A stretch of DNA of 64,000 nt from contig NZ_CP102275.1 of assembly GCF_025149465.1 (NCBI RefSeq), positions 1,302,001 to 1,366,000 on the forward strand. The letters run 5' to 3'. Source of the stretch: Thomasclavelia spiroformis DSM 1552. Its GTDB lineage: Bacteria > Bacillota_I > Bacilli_A > Erysipelotrichales > Coprobacillaceae. Under the pieces are notes generated by a model. That model did no database searches. It saw only the letters and a program-made list of their open reading frames with translations, and was not told where the DNA came from. Shown here in pieces: positions 18,972 through 29,263 of the stretch; positions within the stretch are counted from its first letter, which is position 1, and the number at the start of each line of letters is the position of its first letter. The position numbers were made by a program, and so were the translations under genes.

Positions 18972-19754
18972 TTATACCCTCACCATCACTAAAAAGAAAC
19001 TTAATACTAATGCATTAAATAAAATACTATCAATTCGATCTAGTACACCACCATGTCCCGGAAGTAAATTAGAATAATCTTTAACTCCAAAATGACGTTT
19101 TATCGCACTAAATACTAAATCACCTACTTGACCAGTAATTGTTAAAACAAAACATGCAACAATCAAAACTCGATTAGTTTCAATTATACCTAAATAACTA
19201 GCATAAGCAACTGAAAGTATTGTTCCAAGTAAAATTCCACCAATTGACCCTTCAATTGTCTTTTTTGGTGAAAGTCGAGGAATCAATTTATGTTTTCCAA
19301 TAGTTACCCCAGTAAAATAAGCACCTGTATCACTACCATATGTAGCTAATGCTAACAACAATAAATATTCAAAACCATAAATATCACGAAGAGCCATTAA
19401 TGCATGTAAACCACTACAAATTAATACCCCCATCGTAAAAATATAACTAGTTCGTTCAATTGTTAAAGTATCATCAAAAATCGTTGCGGTAAAAAGAACA
19501 ACTAAATAAAGTAAAATCCCATATGATGCTAAAAACAAATCATTTTGATCAAATAAAAATCCATAAACAAAAAACAAAGCTACCAATGGATAAATATATA
19601 ATTTTACTTTCGGCCTTGTACAAATACGTAGCATTTCATAAACCGCTGCAATTAAGGCTACAGCAATAAATCCCTTAAAAAAATAACCACCAAGAATAAC
19701 ACATGGTAAAGCAACAGCAATTAAACAAATCGCAGTAATAATTCTTTGTTTCAT
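18972..19754 (-). CDS. cdsA: Phosphatidate cytidylyltransferase
   Basis: Makes CDP-diacylglycerol from phosphatidic acid and CTP at the membrane. The 260 residues contain about seven membrane segments. The family signature is clear at the C-terminus: GDLVFSAIKRHFGVKD followed by PGHGGVLDRIDS, which holds the metal-binding Asp residues. The start overlaps the stop of uppS by 1 bp. Confidence 0.96.
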   Translation of the reverse strand: MKQRIITAICLIAVALPCVILGGYFFKGFIAVALIAAVYEMLRICTRPKVKLYIYPLVALFFVYGFLFDQNDLFLASYGILLYLVVLFTATIFDDTLTIERTSYIFTMGVLICSGLHALMALRDIYGFEYLLLLALATYGSDTGAYFTGVTIGKHKLIPRLSPKKTIEGSIGGILLGTILSVAYASYLGIIETNRVLIVACFVLTITGQVGDLVFSAIKRHFGVKDYSNLLPGHGGVLDRIDSILFNALVLSFFLVMVRV

Positions 19755-20509
19755 TATTTCAATCCTCCAAAACGTCTATCACGATTTTGATATTGCCAAA
19801 TTACTTTTAACAACTCATCATCATTAAAATCTGGCCAAAAAACATCAGTGAATACAAATTCTGCATATGCTAGTTGCCATAATAAAAAATTTGATAATCT
19901 TTGTTCCCCACTAGTTCGAACCATCAAATCAACATCCGGTAAATCACTAGTCATTAATTCACTTTCAAACAACTTTTCATTAATTTCATCAGCATCAATT
20001 TGTCCATCTTTAACTCTTTTTGCAAGCTTTTTACTTGCCCAAACGATCTCATCACGTCCACCATAAATAAAAGCAAAACATAATTTCAAGCCAGTATTAT
20101 TTTTTGTTTGTTCAATAGCTTTGTTAATGATATCTTGCGTTTCTTTAGGTGCCATTTCAAGATGTCCAATCGTGCATATTTTAACATTGTTTTCCATTAA
20201 TTCTTTCATATATGAATTAAAAAAATCTTTTGGTAATTTAAAAATATATTGTACTTCACTATCAGGACGAGCAAAATTTTCTGTTGAAAAAGCGTAAACT
20301 GTCATTGCTTCTACTTTTAATTCATTACATTTTAAAGCAATATCACGAATTGTTTTTGTTCCTTCATGGTGTCCATAAGTTCGTGGCATTTTTCTTTTCT
20401 TTGCCCAACGTCCATTTCCATCCATGATAAAAGCGATATGCTTTGGTATATTATCTAAATCTATATCATGATAATCTATTTCTTCAATTTTATTTTTCTT
20501 TAAAAACAT
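19754..20509 (-). CDS. uppS: Undecaprenyl diphosphate synthase (isoprenyl transferase)
   Basis: Adds isopentenyl units in cis to build the C55 lipid carrier for cell-wall synthesis. Key motifs in 251 residues are HIAFIMDGNGRWAKKRKMPR (catalytic Asp and diphosphate site), YAFSTENFARP, GGRDEIVWA and DLMVRTSGEQRLSNFLLWQ. The gene has its own extended -10 promoter upstream and couples with cdsA downstream. Confidence 0.97.
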   Translation of the reverse strand: MFLKKNKIEEIDYHDIDLDNIPKHIAFIMDGNGRWAKKRKMPRTYGHHEGTKTIRDIALKCNELKVEAMTVYAFSTENFARPDSEVQYIFKLPKDFFNSYMKELMENNVKICTIGHLEMAPKETQDIINKAIEQTKNNTGLKLCFAFIYGGRDEIVWASKKLAKRVKDGQIDADEINEKLFESELMTSDLPDVDLMVRTSGEQRLSNFLLWQLAYAEFVFTDVFWPDFNDDELLKVIWQYQNRDRRFGGLK

Positions 20510-20537
20510 TTGTCAACCTCCCGCTTAACTAATCGAG

Positions 20538-20546
20538 ATTATACCA
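20538..20546 (-). promoter_or_regulatory. Extended -10 promoter of uppS
   Basis: TGGTATAAT on the minus strand, about 30 bp before the uppS start and just after the frr terminator. The -35 region is only T-rich, so the TG extension probably matters. Confidence 0.5.
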
Positions 20547-20557
20547 TAAAAAAGCAA

Positions 20558-20592
20558 TAAAAAAAAGATGCTAAAATAAGCTTAGCATCTTT
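20558..20592 (-). terminator. Terminator of pyrH-frr
   Basis: Minus-strand 11-bp stem AAAGATGCTAA/TTAGCATCTTT followed by TTTTT, right after the frr stop codon. Confidence 0.8.
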
Positions 20593-20596
20593 GATA

Positions 20597-21142
20597 TTAT
20601 ACTGTCATAATTTCTTTTTCTTTTACTTTAGCAATTTCATCAATTTCTTTAACAAATTTATCAGTTAATTTTTGAACTTTTTCTTGTCCAGCTTTAATTT
20701 CATCTTCACTTCCATCAACTTTTTTTATTTCATCATTACTATCACGACGGATATTACGAATTGAAACCTTAGCATTTTCAGCAAATTTCCATACCTGTTT
20801 AGCAAATTCTCTACGACGATCTTCTGTTAAAGCAGGAACCATGATACGGATAATTTCACCATCATTTTGAGGAGTTAATCCTAATTCAGCTTCATAGATT
20901 CCATGTTCAATATCTTTAATCACTGATTTATCATAAGGTTTGATTACTAATTGACGTCCTTCTACAACTGAAATACCTGCCATTTGATTAATTGGTGTAG
21001 GTGAACCATAATAGTTAACCATAACACGATCAAGCATCGCTGGATTAGCACGTCCAGTTCTAACAGTAGTTAAATCACGCTTAAAAGAGTCAATTGTTTT
21101 ACCCATTCTTTCACTAGCTTCATCTAAAATCATATCAATCAT
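20597..21142 (-). CDS. frr: Ribosome recycling factor
   Basis: Splits post-termination ribosomes together with EF-G. The 181 residues are normal. Conserved parts are LTTVRTGRANPAMLDRV, YYGSPTPINQMA and the GEIIRIMVPALTEDRRRE hinge region, then the long coiled third helix. It follows pyrH by 2 bp, as in most bacteria. Confidence 0.96.
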   Translation of the reverse strand: MIDMILDEASERMGKTIDSFKRDLTTVRTGRANPAMLDRVMVNYYGSPTPINQMAGISVVEGRQLVIKPYDKSVIKDIEHGIYEAELGLTPQNDGEIIRIMVPALTEDRRREFAKQVWKFAENAKVSIRNIRRDSNDEIKKVDGSEDEIKAGQEKVQKLTDKFVKEIDEIAKVKEKEIMTV

Positions 21143-21144
21143 TT

Positions 21145-21861
21145 TTATTTACCTCCAGAAATAGTTGTTCCAATCTTATCGCCATTACATGCCTTAGCAA
21201 TATTACCATCTTTAGACATATTAAACACGCATAAATCAATATTATTGTCTTTACATAAAGTAATTGCAGTTTGATCCATAATCTTTAAATCTTTTTGTAA
21301 AACATCAAAATATGAAATCTCATCAAAACGTACTGCATTTGCATCAAGTTTAGGATCAGCAGAATATACACCATCAACACCATTTTTAGCCATCAAAATG
21401 ACATCAGCATTAATTTCAGCCGCTCTTAAAGCCGCTGTTGTATCTGTTGTAAAAAAAGGACTACCAGTACCAGCACCAAAAATAACGATTCTACCCTTTT
21501 CTAAATGACGAATTGCACGTCTTCTAATATATGGTTCAGCCACTTGACGCATTTCAATTGCTGAAAGAACTCTAGTTGGAACCCCAATTGCTTCTAATGC
21601 ATTTTGGACCGCTAACCCATTCATAACAGTTGCCAACATTCCCATATAATCAGCACTAGAACGATCCATTCCCATGTCTGCTCCAGTTTTACCGCGCCAT
21701 ATATTTCCACCACCACAGACAATTGCTATTTCAACACCCAAATCTTTAGCATCTTTAATTTGTCTAGCAATATCGGCAACAGTTTTAGCATTTATACCAA
21801 TTTTGTCTTCTCCAGCTAAAGCTTCACCACTTAATTTTAATAACACTCGCTTATACTTCAT
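21145..21861 (-). CDS. pyrH: Uridylate kinase
   Basis: Phosphorylates UMP to UDP for nucleotide and sugar-nucleotide synthesis. 238 residues of the amino-acid-kinase fold: [22 protein letters not shown] (ATP/UMP loop), [20 protein letters not shown] and [11 protein letters not shown]. It lies between tsf and frr, the standard position, and has its own promoter at 21943-21971. Confidence 0.96.
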   Translation of the reverse strand: MKYKRVLLKLSGEALAGEDKIGINAKTVADIARQIKDAKDLGVEIAIVCGGGNIWRGKTGADMGMDRSSADYMGMLATVMNGLAVQNALEAIGVPTRVLSAIEMRQVAEPYIRRRAIRHLEKGRIVIFGAGTGSPFFTTDTTAALRAAEINADVILMAKNGVDGVYSADPKLDANAVRFDEISYFDVLQKDLKIMDQTAITLCKDNNIDLCVFNMSKDGNIAKACNGDKIGTTISGGK

Positions 21862-21942
21862 AATTCTCTCCTTTTATATTTTTTAAGAGTCATGCATAAT
21901 TTACATCAATTATTAGCAATGATGAATACATTATCTTTAAAA

Positions 21943-21971
21943 AATTTATCACATTTTTTTCTTTTAGTCAA
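21943..21971 (-). promoter_or_regulatory. Sigma-A type promoter of pyrH
   Basis: TTGACT, 17-bp spacer and TAAATT on the minus strand, about 85 bp upstream of pyrH and just past the tsf terminator. Confidence 0.55.
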
Positions 21972-21985
21972 GCGACACTCATTTC

Positions 21986-22028
21986 ACAAAAAAGTCCCTT
22001 TGAAAGGCTATAAAGCGTATCAAAGGGA
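21986..22028 (-). terminator. Terminator of rpsB-tsf
   Basis: Minus-strand stem TCCCTTTGA/TCAAAGGGA with a 16-nt loop, followed by CTTTTTTGTG. It lies 29 bp after tsf. Confidence 0.75.
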
Positions 22029-22056
22029 TACTTTGTCCAATTATTAAATAATACAA

Positions 22057-22944
22057 TTAAGCTTTCATTTGAGCAGCAACTTCTTCAGCAAAGTTTTCTT
22101 CTCTTTTTTCCATTCCTTCACCAACTTGGAATCTAACCATATTCAAAACTTTACCTTCACCCAAGAATTTAGCTACAGTTTCATCAGGATTTTTAATAAA
22201 TTCTTGATCAACCAAGCACATTTCTTTTAAGTTTTTATTTAGTCTACCTTCAACCATTTTTTCAATAATATTTTCTGGTTTAGGTTTAGCTGCTTGAGCA
22301 TTTTCTTCCATAGCTTGAGCTTTTAATACAGCTAATTCATGATCTAAAACATCTTGAGGGATAGCAGTTCTATCAATATATTGTGGATTTGAAGCAGCCA
22401 CATGCATAGCAACATCACGAGCTTTTTCATCAGTAGAATTAGCAATTTTAACAATTGCAGTCATTTTTCCACCCATATGTGAATAAGCACCAAATACTTC
22501 ACCATCTTCTTTAGTTAAAACTTCAAATCTTCTAAAGCTTAATTTTTCTCCGATTTTTCCACTAGCTTCAGCAATAACTGTTTCTAATTTTTTACCTTCT
22601 ACTTCAGTATTTAATGCAGCTTCTAAATCTGCTGGTTTGCTTAATGCAACAGTTTTAGCGATTGTATTTACTAATGCTTGGAATTCAGCATTTTTTGCAA
22701 CGAAGTCAGTTTCAGAGTTAACTTCAACGATTGCAGCAGTATCTCCATCAACTACAAATGTAGTTAAACCCTCAGCAGCGATACGATCAGCTTTTTTAGC
22801 AGCTTTTGCAATTCCTTTTTCTCTTAACCAGTCGAATGATTTTTCAATATCACCATCACAAGCTTCTAATGCTTTTTTACAATCCATCATCCCAGCACCA
22901 GTTTTTTCACGTAATTCTTTTACTAATTTTGCACTAATTGCCAT
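22057..22944 (-). CDS. tsf: Elongation factor Ts
   Basis: Nucleotide exchange factor for EF-Tu. The 295 residues begin with an N-terminal UBA-like domain ([21 protein letters not shown]) and include the EF-Tu contact [11 protein letters not shown]. The rest is the core and dimerisation region. It follows rpsB with a weak hairpin in between. Confidence 0.97.
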   Translation of the reverse strand: MAISAKLVKELREKTGAGMMDCKKALEACDGDIEKSFDWLREKGIAKAAKKADRIAAEGLTTFVVDGDTAAIVEVNSETDFVAKNAEFQALVNTIAKTVALSKPADLEAALNTEVEGKKLETVIAEASGKIGEKLSFRRFEVLTKEDGEVFGAYSHMGGKMTAIVKIANSTDEKARDVAMHVAASNPQYIDRTAIPQDVLDHELAVLKAQAMEENAQAAKPKPENIIEKMVEGRLNKNLKEMCLVDQEFIKNPDETVAKFLGEGKVLNMVRFQVGEGMEKREENFAEEVAAQMKA

Positions 22945-22973
22945 TTTTATTTTCTCCTTTATCCTTCTTTATT

Positions 22974-23000
22974 TAAAAAGAGAAAGCTAAGCTTTCCCTT
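22974..23000 (-). terminator. Hairpin between rpsB and tsf (attenuator-like)
   Basis: Minus-strand GGGAAAGC/GCTTTCTC hairpin with loop TTA, followed by TTTTTAAATAAAG. It lies in the short rpsB-tsf gap and may lower tsf expression relative to rpsB. Confidence 0.5.
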
Positions 23001-23011
23001 ATTTTCCATAA

Positions 23012-23875
23012 TTAATTTTCAGTTCCAGCTGTCTTTTCTTCTTTAGTTGCTTTTGGAGCATTATTTTTTCTTGGATTTGGTTTTCCAGCTTTATTTCTTG
23101 GAGCTCTTCTTTGGTTATTTTCAACTGAAGTGATAGCATCATTCATAGATACTTCTTTATCATCTTCATCTTTGATATATGCTACAGTTAATGGTTCATT
23201 TTTAGCTTCACAAATAGCATCCGCCATAGCTGCAACAATTAATTTAACAGCTCTAATTGCATCATCATTAGCTGGGATAACATAATCCACTTCATCTGGA
23301 TCACAGTTAGTATCAACAATACCGAATACTGGGATACCTAAGATTCTAGCTTCAGCTACTGCATTATGTTCAGCTTTTGGATCAACTACAAATAAGGCAT
23401 TTGGTAATCTTCTCATTTCTTTAATACCACCTAAGTTCTTTTCTAACTTAGCAGCTTCTTTTTTAAGTAAGATTACTTCTTTTTTAGGTAATAAATCAAA
23501 AGTTCCATCAGCTTCCATTTTTTCTAATTCAATTAATCTTTTAATTCTTTTTTGAATTGTTTTAAAGTTAGTTAAAGTTCCACCTAACCAACGAGAATTT
23601 ACATAGAAACTTTCAGAACGAATTGCTTCTTCTTTTACTGCTTCTTGAGCTTGTTTTTTAGTACCAACAAATAATACTTTTCCACCTTTAGCAGCGATTT
23701 CATTCATAGCTTTATAAGCTTCGTCAATTTTTTTAGATGATTTTTGTAAATCGATAATATAAATTCCATTTCTTGCTGTAAAAATATATGGAGCCATTTT
23801 AGGATTCCATCTTTTTGTTTGATGTCCAAAGTGAACACCTACTTCTAATAATTTTTTCATTGAAATTACTGACAT
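23012..23875 (-). CDS. rpsB: 30S ribosomal protein S2
   Basis: 287 residues from the start [19 protein letters not shown], which is preceded by AAAGGAGGAAG; a possible start 51 bp upstream is not used by the family. Typical S2 motifs are [35 protein letters not shown] and [15 protein letters not shown]. The C-terminus has an extra basic tail of about 35 residues ([17 protein letters not shown] and onward) beyond the Bacillus protein. It is the first gene of rpsB-tsf. Confidence 0.97.
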   Translation of the reverse strand: MSVISMKKLLEVGVHFGHQTKRWNPKMAPYIFTARNGIYIIDLQKSSKKIDEAYKAMNEIAAKGGKVLFVGTKKQAQEAVKEEAIRSESFYVNSRWLGGTLTNFKTIQKRIKRLIELEKMEADGTFDLLPKKEVILLKKEAAKLEKNLGGIKEMRRLPNALFVVDPKAEHNAVAEARILGIPVFGIVDTNCDPDEVDYVIPANDDAIRAVKLIVAAMADAICEAKNEPLTVAYIKDEDDKEVSMNDAITSVENNQRRAPRNKAGKPNPRKNNAPKATKEEKTAGTEN

Positions 23876-23980
23876 TGTAACTTCCTCCTTTTCGTTTTTT
23901 CCTCCATTATTTCGAACATTTATCACCGATAGGCACTAGATAAATGAATCCATAATGTGTGTATTTTTCATACCTTTTGA

Positions 23981-24009
23981 ATTTTATCATAGTTTTTTCT
24001 ATCATTCAA
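23981..24009 (-). promoter_or_regulatory. Probable rpsB promoter and start of an about 100-nt leader
   Basis: TTGAAT, 17-bp spacer and TAAAAT on the minus strand. The leader that follows to 23876 contains short inverted parts around GTGCCTATCGGTGATAAA; I do not recognise a named riboregulator in it. Confidence 0.45.
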
Positions 24010-24025
24010 GAATTTTTTTACATTT

Positions 24026-24922
24026 TTAACTACGCGGATGTGTTTTCATATAAACCTTTTTCAAATGATTTTTACTAATATGTGTATATACTTGTGTTGT
24101 CGCTAAATTTTTATGTCCTAATAATTCCTGAACCGTACGAATATCAGCTCCGGCATTTAATAAATGCGTTGCAAACGAATGACGAATTGTATGAGGATGT
24201 ATTTTTTTTGTAGCATCATATTTAAAAGTAACCCGGTCAACAATATTTTCAATTCCGCGATTAGTCAAAGGATTGCCAAGCTTATTAACAAAAATAAAAT
24301 TATGGCCCGCATTTTTGATCATCAAATTATTTCTTGCTTCATCAATATATTTAACCAACCAATCACGAGCATATTCATGAAAAGGAACATAGCGATCTTT
24401 TCCACCTTTGCCATGAACAAGAACGACCATCTGATTAAAATCAATATCACTGATTTGTAAATTAGCCACTTCTGAACACCGTAATCCTGAAGCATACATC
24501 AATTCTAGCATTGCTTTATTTCTAATACCTAAATCATCTTTAGTTTCAATACTATCCAATAAGTCAATCATTTCTTCTTGAAAAAGAAAATCCGGATTAC
24601 GCTGACCAACTTTTTGTGATTCAATTAATTTAAAAGGATTATCTTTGATAAACTCTTCTTTTAACAAATAATCAAAAAAACTTCTCAACGCGCTCAAACG
24701 ATGATTAATACTAGATTTAGCTAAATTTTTATCATATAACTTAGTTAAGTATCCTCGTAACATCAAATAATCAACATCATTATAATCACTTATTCCCTCT
24801 TGCACTAAATAAACCTTAAAATGCATAATTTCACGACGATATGATGCAATTGTATTATTTGAATAATTGCGTTCATATTTTAAACAATCTAAATACTCAT
24901 TAATTAATTTATCCAAGTTCAT
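24026..24922 (-). CDS. xerC: Tyrosine recombinase XerC
   Basis: Resolves chromosome dimers at dif. The 298 residues have an N-terminal SAM-like core-binding domain (residues 1-90) and a catalytic domain. The RKHRHY set is visible: Arg in ASGLRCSEV, Lys in [17 protein letters not shown] with His and Arg, GHKN, and the nucleophile Tyr in TTQVYTH. It overlaps the 3' end of trmFO by 14 bp, an arrangement typical of topA-trmFO-xerC clusters, so it is a housekeeping Xer protein rather than an integrase. Confidence 0.92.
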   Translation of the reverse strand: MNLDKLINEYLDCLKYERNYSNNTIASYRREIMHFKVYLVQEGISDYNDVDYLMLRGYLTKLYDKNLAKSSINHRLSALRSFFDYLLKEEFIKDNPFKLIESQKVGQRNPDFLFQEEMIDLLDSIETKDDLGIRNKAMLELMYASGLRCSEVANLQISDIDFNQMVVLVHGKGGKDRYVPFHEYARDWLVKYIDEARNNLMIKNAGHNFIFVNKLGNPLTNRGIENIVDRVTFKYDATKKIHPHTIRHSFATHLLNAGADIRTVQELLGHKNLATTQVYTHISKNHLKKVYMKTHPRS

Positions 24923-26213
24923 TTTCTACAATAAATTCTTTCATTGTATTAATCGCTCGCATAGCATATGCCTCTTTACGCTCTTTCTTTTTAATCCTAG
25001 TAGGAAAATCAGGTAAAATTCCAAAATTAGCTTTCATTGGTTGGAAATCATCTTTAGAAGCATTAGTTATATAATTAGCTAGTGCTCCCATAACTGTTTC
25101 TTTAGGAAAAACTAACAGCTCTTTACCCTCTAGTAATCTAGCCATATTAATCCCTGCCACAATCCCACTTTGAGCTGACTCAACATACCCTTCAACTCCA
25201 GTAATTTGTCCAGCCATAAAAATATTATTAGCAAGCTTTAATTGATATGTATTTAATAAATACTTTGGTGAGCAAATAAAACTATTTCGATGCATTACCC
25301 CATAACGAACAAAAGATGCATTTTCCAACCCAGGAATCATATGAATAATTCGTTTTTGTTCCGGCCACGTTAAATGAGTTTGAAAACCAACGATATTATA
25401 CAAACTAGCTTGTACATTATCCTGACGTAATTGAACCACTGCAAATGGTCTTTTTCCCTCAGGTGTATTTAATCCCACCGGTTTCATTGGTCCAAATAGT
25501 AATGTTTGTTTGCCTCTTCGCGCCATTTCTTCAAAAGGCATACAACCTTCAAAAAACTTCTCTTCAAACTCTTTTGGTTTTACAACTTCAGCATTAATCA
25601 ACGCATCATAAAAATCATTGAACTGTTCTTCGGTCATTGGACAATTAATATATTCATTATCACCTTTATCATATCTAGATTTATAATAAGCAATTTCAAA
25701 ATCAATACTATCTTTAGTTACAATTGGTGCTGCTGCATCATAAAAATAAAAATAATCCTCACCTAATTTATCTTTAATTGCATTTGATAAACTATCACTT
25801 GTAAGCGGTCCTGAAGCAATGATTGTATAACCTTCAGGAAACTTTTTAACTTCTTCATTAATAACTTCAATCAACGGATGAGTTTTAATAAATTCTGTAA
25901 TTGATTTCGAAAAATTCTCACGATCTACCGCTAATGCTCCACCCGCTGGAACCTGATGGATTCGAGCATATTTAATAACTATACTATCCAACATTTCCAT
26001 TTCACATTTTAATACTCCAACCGCATTAGTCATCCCATCTGCCCTTAAAGAATTAGAACAAACTAATTCAGCAAAATTTTCACTATGATGTGCCGGTGTC
26101 ATTTTCTTAGGACGCATTTCATATAAGCGTACCTTATAGCCACGTTTTGCCAGCTGATAACTAGCTTCAACTCCAGCTAATCCAGCACCAATTACATTTA
26201 CTATTTTTTCCAT
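24909..26213 (-). CDS. trmFO: Methylenetetrahydrofolate-tRNA-(uracil54-C5)-methyltransferase
   Basis: FAD-dependent enzyme forming m5U54 in the tRNA T-loop with methylenetetrahydrofolate. The 434 residues begin [21 protein letters not shown] (FAD-binding GxGxxG). The family-specific [15 protein letters not shown] and [20 protein letters not shown] are present. The start is the ATG at 26213 because AAAGGTGAT lies just upstream; an alternative start lies 9 bp earlier. It sits between topA and xerC. Confidence 0.96.
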   Translation of the reverse strand: MEKIVNVIGAGLAGVEASYQLAKRGYKVRLYEMRPKKMTPAHHSENFAELVCSNSLRADGMTNAVGVLKCEMEMLDSIVIKYARIHQVPAGGALAVDRENFSKSITEFIKTHPLIEVINEEVKKFPEGYTIIASGPLTSDSLSNAIKDKLGEDYFYFYDAAAPIVTKDSIDFEIAYYKSRYDKGDNEYINCPMTEEQFNDFYDALINAEVVKPKEFEEKFFEGCMPFEEMARRGKQTLLFGPMKPVGLNTPEGKRPFAVVQLRQDNVQASLYNIVGFQTHLTWPEQKRIIHMIPGLENASFVRYGVMHRNSFICSPKYLLNTYQLKLANNIFMAGQITGVEGYVESAQSGIVAGINMARLLEGKELLVFPKETVMGALANYITNASKDDFQPMKANFGILPDFPTRIKKKERKEAYAMRAINTMKEFIVENELG

Positions 26214-26251
26214 CTTTATCACCTTTTTTACATTTTAACATTTATAAATTG

Positions 26252-26280
26252 AAAACAAAAGTAGAACAAATGTTCTACTT
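26252..26280 (-). terminator. Terminator of topA
   Basis: Minus-strand stem AAGTAGAACA/TGTTCTACTT, followed by TTGTTTTC, overlapping the topA stop codon. Confidence 0.65.
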
Positions 26281-28347
26281 AATAATTGTCTTACATTTAG
26301 GATAATTTGAACAAGCTTTAAATTCCCCATAGCGTCCTTGTTTAATTACTACCGGAGAGCCACAATTAGGACAAACTTCATCTGTCATCACCGGTTCTTT
26401 TTTCTTGCTATTTTTAATATACTTACATTCCGGATAATTTGAACAAGCTTCAAAACGACCGAAGCGACCATTTTTAAAGACCATTTTACCTCCGCACTTA
26501 GGGCACTCTTCACCCGTATATTCTAATTCAACAGGATCTTTTTTAATATATTTACATTCCGGATAATTTTCACATGCTACAAACAATCCATAACGTCCGC
26601 GACGTTCAACTAAATCATGTCCACATTCAGGACATTTTTCACCAGTTTTTTTCGGTGCCACTACTTCCATTTTATCATATGCATCATCTAACAATGGTTG
26701 GAAAACATCCATAAAACTTTGCAAAGCACTTACATAATCATCTTCACCTTCAGCAATTTCATCTAATTCATGTTCCATTTTTGCTGTGTATTCAACATTA
26801 ATAATATCATTAAAATACTGCGTTAAACGATCACTAGTTAAAATTCCTGTTTCTGTTGGCTTGAAAGCTTTATCAACTAATTCAACATAACCTCTAGTTT
26901 GAATTGTATCAATAATCATCGCATAAGTACTAGGACGTCCTATTCCAAGCTCTTCCATTTCTTTGATTAACTTAGCTTCACTATAACGAGCAGGTGGTTT
27001 AGTAAAGTGTTGTGTTTTTTCAACCTTTTTACTTTCCAACATTTCCTTTTCTTTAAGTTCTGGTAATAATTCATTATTTTGTTTTTCATATTCACCATAA
27101 ACACGTAAATATCCATCAAATTTCATTACTGAACCAGTAACCTTAAATTCATAACCATTGTTCATTAATGATACCGAAGTAGCATCAAATTTTGCTGGTG
27201 CCATCAATGAAGCCATTGCTCGAGCATAAATCAACGAATACAATTTATATTCATCTGGTTTTAAAAATTTCTTTACACTTTCAGGTGTTCTTAAAGCGCT
27301 AGTTGGACGAATCCCCTCATGAGCATCTTGAACATTTTCTGTTTTTTTACTCACTTTTACCTTTCCAACATAGTCTTTACCATACTTTTCTTCAATATAT
27401 TCATACGCACTTTTTACAAACACATCCGATAATCTCGTTGAATCAGTACGCATATAAGTAATCAAACCTACCGTTTCATCTTCTAAAGCAACACCTTCAT
27501 ATAGTTTTTGAGCAATCGACATTGTTTTTTTAGCTTTATATCCTAATTTTGAAGAGGCTTCTTGTTGCAAAGTTGAAGTAATAAATGGTAATTTTGACTC
27601 TCTTTTTTTAGTTGTCTTTTTAACATTAGCAACTTCAAACTCTTTATTTAAAGATTCATAGATTTGATTAGCTTCTTCACCATTTTTAATTTCTAATTTA
27701 ACATTATTGTATTTAGCTAATTCACCAGTAAATTCAATTTCATCCTTTTCAAACTCAGCTTTTATTTTCCAATATTCTTGAGGAACAAAAGCTTCAATTT
27801 CACGTTCTTTTTCTACAATTAAACGCAATGCAACCGATTGAACTCGCCCAGCGCTTTTTGATTTAATTTTCTTTTGTAATAACTTTGATAATTTAAAACC
27901 AATAATTCGATCTAAAACTCTTCTTGTTTCTTGAGATTTTACTAAATTTTGATCAATCTTACGTGGATGTTGCAAAGCATTAACAACAGCATCTTTAGTA
28001 ACCTCATTGAAGACCACACGATTTTCTTTATTCATATCAACATTTAACACTTGTGCTAAATGCCATGAAATCGCTTCCCCTTCACGATCGGGGTCAGTAG
28101 CTAAATATACTTCATCAGATTCTTTAACTAAATGTTTCAATTCTTTTACAACATCCTTTTTATCTTTGTTTATCACATATTTAGGTAAAAATTGATTTTC
28201 AACATCAACTCCTAATCCCTCTTTACCAGAAGTTGCCAAATCTCTTACATGTCCTTTTGAAGAAGTAACTATATAGTCACTTCCTAAATATTTTTCAATT
28301 GTTTTGGACTTGGATGGCGACTCAACTATAACTATTTTTTTGCTCAT
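26275..28347 (-). CDS. topA: DNA topoisomerase I
   Basis: Type IA topoisomerase that relaxes negative supercoils. In 690 residues, the Toprim domain has VESPSKSKTIEKYLG and ATDPDREGEAISWHLA, and the active-site Tyr is in GLITYMRTDSTR. Three C-terminal four-Cys zinc ribbons (CPECG, CPKCGG and CPNCG blocks, each followed by NYP and a Cys) bind single-stranded DNA. It lies downstream of dprA in the usual dprA-topA-trmFO order. Confidence 0.97.
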   Translation of the reverse strand: MSKKIVIVESPSKSKTIEKYLGSDYIVTSSKGHVRDLATSGKEGLGVDVENQFLPKYVINKDKKDVVKELKHLVKESDEVYLATDPDREGEAISWHLAQVLNVDMNKENRVVFNEVTKDAVVNALQHPRKIDQNLVKSQETRRVLDRIIGFKLSKLLQKKIKSKSAGRVQSVALRLIVEKEREIEAFVPQEYWKIKAEFEKDEIEFTGELAKYNNVKLEIKNGEEANQIYESLNKEFEVANVKKTTKKRESKLPFITSTLQQEASSKLGYKAKKTMSIAQKLYEGVALEDETVGLITYMRTDSTRLSDVFVKSAYEYIEEKYGKDYVGKVKVSKKTENVQDAHEGIRPTSALRTPESVKKFLKPDEYKLYSLIYARAMASLMAPAKFDATSVSLMNNGYEFKVTGSVMKFDGYLRVYGEYEKQNNELLPELKEKEMLESKKVEKTQHFTKPPARYSEAKLIKEMEELGIGRPSTYAMIIDTIQTRGYVELVDKAFKPTETGILTSDRLTQYFNDIINVEYTAKMEHELDEIAEGEDDYVSALQSFMDVFQPLLDDAYDKMEVVAPKKTGEKCPECGHDLVERRGRYGLFVACENYPECKYIKKDPVELEYTGEECPKCGGKMVFKNGRFGRFEACSNYPECKYIKNSKKKEPVMTDEVCPNCGSPVVIKQGRYGEFKACSNYPKCKTIIK

Positions 28348-28423
28348 TTCATTTCCTCCACATAATTAACACCAATTATTAGTGTTTTTTGTTATTTTGT
28401 CAACCTAAAATTTAAAAAAACCT

Positions 28424-29179
28424 TTAATCATCAACAATATCACTAATATCCATAACTAATTTAGCTCCTTGTTGAATCAAACGATTACAACCTGAAGAAT
28501 CATTAATTCTACTTGGAATACAGTAAATATCTTTCCCTTGTTCCAAAGCATGACCTACCGTAATCATCGTGCCACTACGTTCATTTGCTTCAGTTACTAA
28601 TATAGATTCACTTAACCCAGAAATTATTCGATTTCTTCGTGGAAAATTAATTTTCTTAGGTACTAAATTTCCTGGATATTCACTAATAACCAACTGATTT
28701 ACTTTCATTATTTCATAAATTGTTTTGTTTTTTAATGGATAACAATTATCAATTCCACTTCCAAGAACTGCAATCGTCTTTCCTAGTACATTCATTGCGC
28801 TTTGATGAGCCATAGCATCAATTCCTAAAGCCATTCCGCTTACAATCGTATAATTTTCCAACACTAATTTACTAACTATCGTCTTAGTTACTTCAATTCC
28901 ATAATCACTAGGTTGGCGCATTCCGATAACTCCTATACATTTAGTGTTAACTAAATTTAAATCACCATAGTAAAACAACACAAATGGTGGGCAATTTATT
29001 TCTTTTAAAGCAGCTGGATAATCATCAGAAATTATTGTTGTATACTTAGATTTTAACTCCTTAAAAAGATGCCCCTTTAGATCATCGTCAATTTTTTCTT
29101 TACGTTCCAAAGCCTGATAGATTTTATCAAAATCACCGGCATATTTTAACGCAAAATATAATATAATTTCTTCCATCAT
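28424..29179 (-). CDS. dprA: DNA-processing protein DprA (short form)
   Basis: Loads RecA onto incoming single-stranded DNA in natural transformation and is also kept in non-competent species. The 251 residues are essentially only the Rossmann-like domain: GVIGMRQPSDYG, VSGMALGIDAMAHQSAM, VLGSGIDNCYP, SEYP, FPRRNRIISGLS and RSGTMITVGHALEQG. The C-terminal winged-helix part seen in longer homologues is missing. It lies upstream of topA. Confidence 0.92.
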   Translation of the reverse strand: MMEEIILYFALKYAGDFDKIYQALERKEKIDDDLKGHLFKELKSKYTTIISDDYPAALKEINCPPFVLFYYGDLNLVNTKCIGVIGMRQPSDYGIEVTKTIVSKLVLENYTIVSGMALGIDAMAHQSAMNVLGKTIAVLGSGIDNCYPLKNKTIYEIMKVNQLVISEYPGNLVPKKINFPRRNRIISGLSESILVTEANERSGTMITVGHALEQGKDIYCIPSRINDSSGCNRLIQQGAKLVMDISDIVDD

Positions 29180-29224
29180 TTAATCACCTCATTATCTTTT
29201 ACAAATAAAAAAAGATAATTACTA

Positions 29225-29263
29225 CAAAAATAAAAATGTCACTTTAAAAATCAAATGACATTT
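29225..29263 (-). terminator. Terminator of the rbgA-rnhB pair
   Basis: Minus-strand stem AAATGTCA/TGACATTT, followed by TTATTTTTG, overlapping the rnhB stop. Confidence 0.65.

Noticed and set aside
24026-24922. Tyrosine recombinase as a mobile-element integrase
   Set aside because: It sits in the conserved topA-trmFO-xerC order with no attachment repeats or cargo, so it is the housekeeping XerC.
28362-28392. Hairpin AACACCAATTATTAGTGTT with T-run on the plus strand near topA
   Set aside because: Its T-run faces the plus strand, where no gene ends; on the minus strand it lacks a tail.
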